Assembly (NCBI RefSeq): GCF_963678635.1
Contig: NC_087062.1
Location: 89,317,845-89,381,844 of the forward strand
Length of the DNA stretch: 64,000 nucleotides
From: Symsagittifera roscoffensis
Lineage: Eukaryota > Xenacoelomorpha > Acoela > Convolutidae
Reading direction: 5' to 3'
Below, piece by piece: positions 18,557 to 27,400 of this stretch. Each line of letters begins with the position of its first letter. The stretch's first letter is position 1. The notes beneath the pieces are model-generated. The model ran no database searches. It was not told the DNA's origin and worked only from the letters and a program-made list of their open reading frames with translations. A program made the position numbers and the translations under genes.

Positions 18557-21403
18557 TTGAAGACTTCAATTTCCATTAGCTTATTGAATGCGCGCTCGGT
18601 CAGAAATAAAACATCAGATATTGCTTCAATACTTCTATCAAATGATTTTGATTTATTTTTTCTTACGGAAACGTGGCTGAAACATGATAGCAATGAAAAT
18701 TATTTACTACGTCAGTGTTGTTCTAATTTGGAAATTTATGACACTTTTAGCCAGCCAAGAAATTACTCTAATGGAGGTGGAATAGCATTGATTTGTAGAT
18801 GCGACTTCAAAGTCAACCAGTTATCATCGCTGAATCAAGCAGAGATAGAGCTAAAAGTTCTCGAAATATCCTTTCCGACCTGTCGTATATTATTCATCAT
18901 CTGCTATAGGCCTCCATGTGGAGATTTTTTGATTTTTAAAGAACAATTATACAACATGATTTACGAATTTTGCACTGATTATGATTTATGTGTGATATTG
19001 GGTGATTTCAGCGTACACTTCTTTAATAATAAAGACAATCGTTATTTACTCCTCCAAGATGTCTTTCAAGAGTTTGGTCTGAAACAAATTATAAACGAAC
19101 CAACACATTGCTCTGGAAATATTTTAGACTTAGTAGCTATTACAGATGAAATAAAAATATCGCAATTAAACGTGATCCCTTTCGAAGTTTCTGACCATCA
19201 TGTTATATCTTTTCTACTACCAATAAGTGTTTCAATGGCAGAACGAAATTTAAAACCTTACAGAAAATGGGACAATATTGATCTTATAGAAATAGCTGGA
19301 GAAATAGAAAGTAACTTACTGATCAATCAAATCAGTTTCGAAGAAAACAACACAGCCATGAAGGATTTCTCTGACATAGTAGCTGAAGTTACAATTGATA
19401 TTAACCCAACTAAATTTCGGCTTTTTAGAAAACGTAACTGCAAATTTTTTGACCATGACTTGCAAACGATGAAGCAAAAGCGCCGTAAGTTTGAACGAAT
19501 CTTCAATAAAGTTCCTTCACTGGAAAATAGATTGACTCTGAAGAATGCCAATCTGGATTGTCGCAAGTTATTTAAAGAGAAACAGTTTGATTACTACAAT
19601 AGGGAAGTAAATCGTATCAAATCACAACCAAAGAGCTCATACAGTTCTTTCAATGAAGTTTTAGGAATTGATACGAGATCAGTGCTACCCAATAATTGTT
19701 CTTTATCAGATCTGGCAGATAAATTTAATACTTTCTTTATTGAGAAAATTGAGAGCGTCATTGCTTCATTGAAACCTCATAACTTTTATTACCGTGACTC
19801 AAATGAAACATTAGCCAGAGACAAAGTGAAATTTAGTTCGTTCAATAAAGTTACTTGTGATGATATTTATAAAGCAATTGCATCCATGTCCAATGCTACC
19901 AGCCCCTGCGATTCTATGCCAACTGAGATTATGAAGAAAATTCAAAAAAGCTGGGTGCCAACTTTTACTGGCATACTGAACAATTGTTTACAGAAAGGAC
20001 ATTTCCCAAATGTTTTCAAGTTAGGCATTATAAGTCCTTTTCTGAAGAAAGCAACACTTGATAGAAATCTGTTGTCTTCTTATAGACCTGTTACCCAATT
20101 ATCTTTTTCATCCAAAATTTTTGAGAGAGTAATCTCGATTCAATTGCTGCATCTTTTAAACAAGCTTGATATTCTCGATCCTTATCAATCAGCGTATCGT
20201 AAAGGATATAGCACTGAATTAGCACTTTTGAACACCAGTAATGACATTCTTAACAAGCTTTCAAGCAAATGCCCCGTAATCTTAGTGGCTCTTGACTTAA
20301 GTGCTGCCTTTGACACGGTCTCTCATGATATTTTATTACGCCGTCTGGAAAATTACACTGGACTTGAAGGAGCAGCTCTTGAACTTTGTAAGTCTTATTT
20401 ATGTGGTCGCTACCAGGCAGTTAAAATTAGTAGCTGGTTATCTTCGACTGAATCTGTGAAAAATGGAGTTCCCCAAGGATCCATATTAGGTCCTCTATTT
20501 TTTAGCATTTACCTTTTACCTCTACGGTCTCTCTTTTTATCTCTTGATTTGAATTATCAAATTTATGCGGATGATGGTTTAATTTACTTATCAGCCGCAG
20601 ATTTAAATAGTTCAGTTGATCATCTGAATGCAAGTCTAGTCAAAATTACCAAATGGTTTGAAATGAATAATTTGAAAATAAATTCTGATAAAACAGAAGT
20701 TCTGTTTGTTGACAGGAAGGTTGCAAGAGAAATAAACATACGTGTTAATAATGAAATTGTCAAATCAGAAGACACACTTACAGTGCTTGGTTTTATTTTT
20801 GATTCCAAATTTAACTTACAACGACAAATCAATTCTGTTTGTAGCTCGGCCTATTACATTCTGCGGAAACTTTTTAGCATAAAAGCTTTCCTTTCTTTTG
20901 AGACCCGACATTTACTCTGTCAATCCCTTATACTTAGCCGCCTTGACTATTGCAATAGCCCATATTTTGGTTTACCCAATTACCTTTTGATGAAACTGCA
21001 GAAAATACAAAATTCAGCTGGACGATTTGTATTCCAACTCAAGAAAGGAACACCAACCAGCCCTTATCTACATGATCTACATTGGTTACCAGTCTCGAAG
21101 CGAATTGAGTTCAAATTACTGTGCATTGTTTTCAAAGTACTAAACCGAAACTATTTATGTCCAGCATTTTTAAGAGACATACTAAAATTAAAACAAAATA
21201 GCTATAGCTTGCGTGATGGTCCAAAATTGGTAGTACCCAGAGTTAATTCAAGTTTAGGTAGAAGATCTTTCAGCTATTGTGGAGCAAAACTTTGGAATTC
21301 ACTGCCCCAGAAAATGCGAGAAGAAACGGACTTTCAGTTATTCAGAAAATCAATGAAGACACATTTATTCAGATCTCATTATTACACATCGGCCACGTAC
21401 TAA
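18557..21403 (+). CDS. Non-LTR ORF2: endonuclease-reverse transcriptase
   Basis: About 948 codons, uninterrupted. The frame opens right after the ORF1 UGA (18542-18544). There is no ATG before the endonuclease domain: codon 18557 is TTG, and the first in-frame ATG lies about 134 codons in. Endonuclease motifs: LLNARSVRNK, TETWL, YRPP, GDFSVHF, SDHHVISF. The GDFS motif has Ser where this family normally has Asn, caused by AGC at 19010-19012. RT motifs: SYRPVTQLS, ALDLSAAFDTV, NGVPQGSILGP, YADDG (about residue 671), then a C-terminal LHWLPV region and the KTHLF-type ending common in CR1/L2 ORF2s. ORF2 performs target-primed reverse transcription in the nucleus. Confidence 0.92.
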   Translation: MKTSISISLLNARSVRNKTSDIASILLSNDFDLFFLTETWLKHDSNENYLLRQCCSNLEIYDTFSQPRNYSNGGGIALICRCDFKVNQLSSLNQAEIELKVLEISFPTCRILFIICYRPPCGDFLIFKEQLYNMIYEFCTDYDLCVILGDFSVHFFNNKDNRYLLLQDVFQEFGLKQIINEPTHCSGNILDLVAITDEIKISQLNVIPFEVSDHHVISFLLPISVSMAERNLKPYRKWDNIDLIEIAGEIESNLLINQISFEENNTAMKDFSDIVAEVTIDINPTKFRLFRKRNCKFFDHDLQTMKQKRRKFERIFNKVPSLENRLTLKNANLDCRKLFKEKQFDYYNREVNRIKSQPKSSYSSFNEVLGIDTRSVLPNNCSLSDLADKFNTFFIEKIESVIASLKPHNFYYRDSNETLARDKVKFSSFNKVTCDDIYKAIASMSNATSPCDSMPTEIMKKIQKSWVPTFTGILNNCLQKGHFPNVFKLGIISPFLKKATLDRNLLSSYRPVTQLSFSSKIFERVISIQLLHLLNKLDILDPYQSAYRKGYSTELALLNTSNDILNKLSSKCPVILVALDLSAAFDTVSHDILLRRLENYTGLEGAALELCKSYLCGRYQAVKISSWLSSTESVKNGVPQGSILGPLFFSIYLLPLRSLFLSLDLNYQIYADDGLIYLSAADLNSSVDHLNASLVKITKWFEMNNLKINSDKTEVLFVDRKVAREINIRVNNEIVKSEDTLTVLGFIFDSKFNLQRQINSVCSSAYYILRKLFSIKAFLSFETRHLLCQSLILSRLDYCNSPYFGLPNYLLMKLQKIQNSAGRFVFQLKKGTPTSPYLHDLHWLPVSKRIEFKLLCIVFKVLNRNYLCPAFLRDILKLKQNSYSLRDGPKLVVPRVNSSLGRRSFSYCGAKLWNSLPQKMREETDFQLFRKSMKTHLFRSHYYTSATY

Positions 21404-21478
21404 GGAGACAGACAAAACAAACACCTTTGAGTACCAAAAAGGGTGTATAATCCAGCAATGATGATGATGATGATGATG
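21404..21478 (+). repeat. Non-LTR 3' UTR and (GAT)n tail
   Basis: 75 bp from the ORF2 stop to the end of a (GAT)n run. The same tail, starting within the last three codons of ORF2, occurs at 40324-40409 directly before the right-hand copy of the LTR sequence. Confidence 0.75.
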
Positions 21479-22542
21479 TTAAATGAACAGACTGACTGAC
21501 TTCTATGATTGACCTTTGTTTTGTAAATAGCTTTGACCATTCAACTTTTTAACGTGTTAATTGACCTATTCGAACATAGCTCTCACTGTAAACTGCCTGC
21601 TTAGTAATTCAACGCTGGTGTTGATCTTGAGCATCGATAAACCATCTGCAGCCTTCTGTGATATAAGAGTTTCATGTCGTCATTCCACGAATGTTTCAAC
21701 TCAATCAATACCCCTTAAATAGATTATTTGCCAATTTAAGTGTTTGTACATTGAGTTATGAATAACAAAATGAAACTCCTTTTTATCAAATTTGCTGCAA
21801 ATAGGTAGTTGAAGCGAAGGATCATCACCCGGTTTGAATAACTAAGCAGGCAGTTTACACTGAAAAGGAAGTCCAATTACGCCAACGAGTTTGTTAAAAA
21901 TATAGATACAGTTACGACAATTTAGATTTCGGTGTCATCTGTATAGATTTCACCGTCAAAAGTTTATCAACTCAACTTTCTATGTACACTTGCGTCTTTT
22001 CGCCATAAGTTTGCTAGTTAAATCAGATATGGTTACAAATTTCTTTGGAGATATATATAGTTAACGAAAGAGTTGCCTTAAGTTATAACATACCTTAACT
22101 TATTAATAACATACCAAAAGATGAATTTTCAGTAAGGAGATCTTTTTTCAGAAAAATTACCAACAATATTAAATCTGGAGAATCTAGAAACTGTTCTCAA
22201 AAAAATAACCCGAATATAGTTTTGCTTTCTATTCTTTTTACACCAAAAGACTTCAAAACAGAACTGAGAAACCTTAATCGAAGAAAATAATCGAATCGTT
22301 TTGACAGATCGGCCTGGATACTTAAAGACCAAGCAAATTGGAACCTGATCTAAACTATATTTTATGATTGGATAAATTAAATGTTTTACCAATGTAAAGT
22401 ATTTAATATTAACCAATCATGATCCATCTAACTAACAACCCACTTATTTGTAAGTGCTGAAGTTACTTGTAATTTCAGCACCAAAGAGATTTGAATTTAA
22501 CTTAGAAATTAGTTGAACTCTCCCGAGTACTTCAGCAGCCGC

Positions 22543-22548
22543 AATAAA
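22543..22548 (+). promoter_or_regulatory. Polyadenylation signal AATAAA in LTR
   Basis: AATAAA about 200 bp before the LTR end and 62 nt after a stable hairpin. The copy at 41474-41479 in the right LTR would end the genomic RNA. Confidence 0.5.
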
Positions 22549-22750
22549 CCAGTATACCCTAGATCTATTGAGCCTAGCAGAGACTAGTTAAACAACCTGA
22601 GACTAGATAGTATAAGAGTAAGATTAGGATCGGTATTAGACTAAGAAGTTGCACGAATCTATCCGGCCGAAAATAGGATAGCGTGACGAGCAGACGGTGT
22701 ACCCTATCCGAAATTACTCTATGAGTTATACACTTCGGTCCTAACTCATC

Positions 22751-22768
22751 TGGTGCGACCATAAGTCT
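22751..22768 (+). promoter_or_regulatory. Putative primer binding site
   Basis: TGGTGCGACCATAAGTCT begins 2 nt after the LTR end TAACTCA. A TGG start at this spot is typical because it pairs with the CCA end of the primer tRNA. I could not match it to a tRNA by eye. Confidence 0.55.
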
Positions 22769-23998
22769 CGAACAAGACCTTAATAGATTAGAATTCACCA
22801 AAATAGATCAGAAATTAGACAAAAACATTTACAAAATGTTATACGACAATAATTTAATCGAAATGTCTCTACGACTCAATAGATCAGAGCCAATATTCCG
22901 AACCATAACAGAACTACCCGGAATTGGAAGAAGACCTCGAACCAGAGACGACATACGACAAAGTAGAAACTTGCCATATAGTTATATGATAGTTCGGCAA
23001 AAGCCAGAACAAACTTTTATATTTCGAATACTACTCGCAATGAATTTAGATTTCCATTTACAAACATAAAACCTTGAAGTTAATCTTCAAAATCATTTCA
23101 GGCGCTAAACAAAATTAATAATATACAATAACGATTGATAAAAAGATCTCAGATCGTTTTCCCAAAACTCTGCAGTAATATACAAAACATGTTTGAAAAA
23201 TATTTATTGGAAAATAAAAATAAAAATTAGTTCCATGACAAAAAATGGTTAGTAATCATAAATCATCCTGTTGTTCCAGCTTCATCACCTAAAACATAAC
23301 AGCAATCATGAACTCACTAATATCATAAAACACTAAATCTTTCCTTTACACAAATTTAAATCTTATTAAAACTTAAATTCACTTAATTTTAAAATCAGAT
23401 CATCAAGGCTTATCCTTGGATCTTAAATCATTTTCTACTTAATTAAATTTCAAACTTGATCATCAAGGCTTATCCTTGGATCAAACAGAACAACTTTGTT
23501 CTCCCCCACCCACTTAATTAGTGTCTAACGACCTCAAACGTCGATTCACTATCCAACCCTTTCTAAAGACCTAAGACTAATAGAAATTTTTAAACAAAAC
23601 TAATCATTCAAATTAGGATAAACAGTGAAGAACTTCGGTTATTCATCCTTCACTTAACCCCCCCTCTTACCAGACCCAGGATAAATCTTAGACTTAGTAA
23701 GTTTAAAATAGTATCTAACGAACTACTCGCGTTCTAATTATACCTGAACCTTGTGGATCGATTTACTATTCTCCAACCCTTGAACACAATCACTACCCCT
23801 AAGTAAGATTAAGTAAGTTAACACCTTAACTTATACTAGCCACGAGGAAGTAAAAACCATTCTCCGGAATAGATATACTTTTCTCTCCAACCCTGAACAA
23901 ATAGACCCAGGTTAAGCTCACCAAAAAATCGTAAGGACTAACAGTTTAAGCAATTAGAATTCACTTAACACCCTTTGGCATCCGTCATCTTAAACCTT
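22769..23998 (+). other. Long non-coding leader with twin hairpins and candidate splice donors
   Basis: About 1.2 kb before the first ATG of the coding block. A 25-nt hairpin (GATC-AT-CAAGG stem, CTTAT loop) occurs twice without change at 23398-23422 and 23458-23482, exactly 60 nt apart. The phrases CCAACCCT and GACCCAGG recur several times between 23550 and 23900. Candidate 5' splice sites are GTAAGT at 23697, GTAAGA at 23803 and GTAAGT at 23813. In retroviruses this region holds dimerisation, packaging and major donor sites; that role here is inference. Confidence 0.6.
23398..23482 (+). repeat. Two identical leader hairpins
   Basis: Each copy (23398-23422, 23458-23482) folds with CAAGG pairing CCTTG around a CTTAT loop, extended by outer GATC/GATC pairing across a 2-nt bulge. 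The palindromic GATC ends and exact duplication suggest an RNA kissing or protein-binding element. Confidence 0.7.
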
Positions 23999-24466
23999 AT
24001 GTCATTTAAAAACTTAGGAAATAAACAAACAATCGTATTACACAATTGTGAAATAGATAACAAAAAATACGACCTTGTAATCACACCTCATACACAAACA
24101 GTTGGATACATTCGAACAAAACGACAAACACTAAAGAGAAAAATAATAACGAAACAAAGACAAATAACACGAAAAAGATTTTCAAAAAATCGAAACGCAT
24201 TTTCAGAATCAGAAACCAACAGTTTAGACGAACTTTACAAACTAAAAGAATCAATAGATAAAAATTGCCCAATTCATGATCAATTATATTTCTCTGACTC
24301 AGAAACAACTTCAAATTCATCACAAAGAGGAAAAAGAAGAATAAAAAAGCAGTATAAACACAAACCTGTACATTTATACAATTGGAATCAACCAATTCTA
24401 CACATTAATAATTACATATTAACAGTCATCGAACGAAAAAATGAGCTCAACGCACACCCCAGGTGA
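23999..24466 (+). CDS. Small basic ORF upstream of and overlapping gag
   Basis: 155 codons from the ATG at 23999 (the frame is open a little further upstream, but only from a TTG). It overlaps the start of the gag ORF by 26 nt in another frame. The middle is strongly basic (about 45-68: RTKRQTLKRKIITKQRQ and onwards), followed by an acidic Ser-rich stretch (SDSETTSNSS) and RGKRRIKKQYKHK. It has no membrane segment or recognised domain. Position and charge would suit a nucleic-acid-binding accessory protein or an upstream regulatory ORF, but I do not recognise it. Confidence 0.45.
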   Translation: MSFKNLGNKQTIVLHNCEIDNKKYDLVITPHTQTVGYIRTKRQTLKRKIITKQRQITRKRFSKNRNAFSESETNSLDELYKLKESIDKNCPIHDQLYFSDSETTSNSSQRGKRRIKKQYKHKPVHLYNWNQPILHINNYILTVIERKNELNAHPR

Positions 24467-27400
24467 CGAAACTCCAGATGATGATGAAATCTTCCCTTTT
24501 ATAGTAGATGCAACTACTGATAGAGGACAACACATATTTTGTAAAAATTTACTTTTAAATTTATTTGAACCCGGAATCAGTCCATGTAAAACAGAGTTCC
24601 CAGATGTAAAAATCAAAAGACAAATCATAGACCACTACCTAAAAGATATATGTAACATAACACAACAGTATGGAATCTACTCCATAGAATTCACCTCACC
24701 AAATCACAATCATAGGAAATATACAATTCAAACAGACGATCTTGATTTAGAATTTTCAAAAGTTTTTTCAGAATATATAAAAAGCATCCAATATCATAAC
24801 TCACAAAGAGCAAACTCCATTTTCACCAATGAAGTTTTCGCAATAATATATAGTTATATTTCGATACTAGAAAACGAAATCCCAATAACAAATGTCTCAC
24901 CGACAGAAACATCTAAACATTTAAGAGTACGACATGAAATCACATTACTCTCTAGTTATTTAAACATTATTAAAGAAAATTTCACAAAAGACGAAGTTTC
25001 ACAGCATACAAAACACGATCTACAAAAAATTTTGGCATGGTTCATAATAGATTATTTCACACACAATATTGATTTAATTGCACAAGCAAGAAAAATTTTT
25101 AGACCCCAAAATTCGAACGATGATACCGCTATCACAGAACAATCAGATTATGTTTGGGACCCCGAATGGTCTCATCCCGCATTTATAAGCTTCCCACAAT
25201 CAATCTCAAGTCAAGCAATAAGTACAATATCTTACATAAGAGATTATGTAAGAGTAATACCCTTAACCATTGATGCAACACCATTAAACTATAATACATT
25301 TTTGCCCGATACACAAAATAATAGTTTAAACTCTACAGTCATACACAACGAAAACCTCAATGGAACTAGGAATCTTACTCAACAAGATATCCAGACACCA
25401 TCACACTTCATAAATGAAGAAATTGTATACACAACAACTACACAACAAAGTATTTCACCAATACGCCCAAATTTGACAACACCAAGAAATACAAATCCTT
25501 CACAAACACAGGTAACCTTACAATCAACCGTTAAACCTTCGGTTGCTCCAAAATATTCACATATGGATTACCAAACATACAGACCCATGACAATACCATC
25601 AAAAACACGCAAAACATTCACTAGAAACAACTTTGCAGACCATAATTATAATTATACACATCCATCAAAAACAAATAACCAACCACGAAAAAATTTTCAC
25701 CAGTATACAAGATCTCGAAACTGGAATAACCCAATGGCCCAACCTAATTCAATAAATTTCCAAACAAATCCTCCACAGGATCACAGTGAAAATTACCCAT
25801 TTTTTCAACAAAATAAAAATAAAAAACAAACATCTTATCAGATGGATTATTTATCCTCAGATGATGATTTCTTACAACCAGATATATTTGCACCATATAC
25901 TCAAGAATATCGTGGACAAGGAATACAGAAAACACGTACAAATCATAGGAATTTTTCTCCACAACCGATAAATGCACAACATCAACAACCAATTCAACAG
26001 CAAAATCCAATTAATACACAATCTTTTCAACCAATTCAACAACAAAATCCAATGATTGCACACTCGTATCAACCAACACAAATGCAAAATGAAATACCAC
26101 TCCCATATTATCTCCAACAACATGAAATAACAAGAAACCAACTTTCACATTTTTCTCAAATGCCAAATGCAGCAGAATCATTACAAATGACAATGAATCC
26201 ATGCCTTATGGGTGGATCATCAATAACATCAAACAAACCTTTAATGGTTTTCACAGGAACAGACCCTGAATACTCTGTAGAAGATTATTTAAATGCAGTA
26301 ACAGCAAACTTGATTTTAAACATCGGACCTGAACCAATTAATACGCCACTACATCAAAACTGGATACATCGACGCACAGCGTTGATACAAACAACTTTAG
26401 ATGGCGCAGCCCAAAAATGGTTTTCAGTACTACCTCTAGAAATAAAATCAAACTGGAAAAGGTTTACACAGGAATTTTCAAAAATGTTTGACTCCGAAAG
26501 AAACAAACAACAACAAAGAGTTTTATGTAATGAAATTCGCAGATTACCAAACGAAACCATCAAGCAATTAGCAGTAAGAATCGAAACACTAGTTCGAAAA
26601 GCATATTCACTAAATACACACGACTATAAAAACACAAAAATGACAGAAATCTTAATGATGACCTTAACACCACAATTAAGGAAAATAGCAATAAAAAAGA
26701 GAGCATCCCATCCTTCCTCAATTCGAGAACCCGATTTAGATTTTCGAAAACTAGTAGACAAATTAGAACAAGCAGAAATCACAATGAAACTAGAAGAAAC
26801 GGAAAATCTGAAATTACAATATGTTAACAGAATTGAAACAACTTCCACTAATATTAATAATATACAGGAATCAGACACAGATCTCGTTGAAAAAATCACT
26901 GAAATACTCAATATTTATGAAAAGAACCCAAACTTTAAAGGCAAACCATCTTTCAAAAAATGGTGTGATTATTGCCGACGATACGGACATAGTATTTCCG
27001 AATGTAGACAAAAACAGCAAGATAGTCAAAATAAACCTCAAAAATACAAAGAACCAAATAAGTCATTTTATCAATATATGAAGAAAGATCAAAATCTACC
27101 AAACAAAAATGTATATAGCAACAATAGTTCCGGAAAACCCCTTCCGAACAATACAAGCTATACAAGAAATCAATCCCCATATAACTCAAGTTATAGAGGA
27201 AGATCGCCAGAACGAAGAAACACACAAAATTCGTCACAAAATCACTACAATAGACCAAATAGTAGAAATAACTACTCCAGATCTAATTCAAACACAACAC
27301 AGTTTGCTTCTAGATCTAATTCCCAATCAAGAAATAGATACTACCAAAACAATCAATCACGAAACTCATCATATAATAGATCTAGAAACTATTCCAATAA

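Larger units (their letters stand above)
17693..21478 (+). mobile_element. CR1/L2-like non-LTR retrotransposon
   Basis: ORF1 (PHD finger, coiled coil, RNA-binding-like domain) and ORF2 (apurinic-type endonuclease plus RT with YADD) are followed by a short 3' UTR. That UTR ends in GTGTATAATCCAGC and a (GAT)n microsatellite, the usual tail style of CR1/L2-group elements. The start given is the ORF1 ATG; the 5' end is unresolved. The 3' end fuses directly to the left terminal repeat of the 20-kb LTR element, and the last 80-odd bases of the tail are also present before the right terminal repeat. Confidence 0.9.
21393..22748 (+). repeat. Left terminal direct repeat (5' LTR plus shared non-LTR tail)
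   Basis: Ends in TAACTCA, the expected CA terminus, 2 bp before a TGG-starting PBS-like site. The LTR proper may begin at TGTATAATCC (21444, after AAAAAGGG) or just after the (GAT)n run (about 21477). A 28-nt inverted repeat with two mismatches (21583-21610 and 21836-21863) bounds a 281-bp internal segment. A GTGCTGAA/TTCAGCAC hairpin at 22454-22481 precedes an AATAAA. Confidence 0.9.

Noticed and set aside
22129..22416. 95-codon minus-strand ORF inside the LTR (also at 41060-41347)
   Set aside because: Present in both LTRs only because they are duplicates; no domain and no start context.
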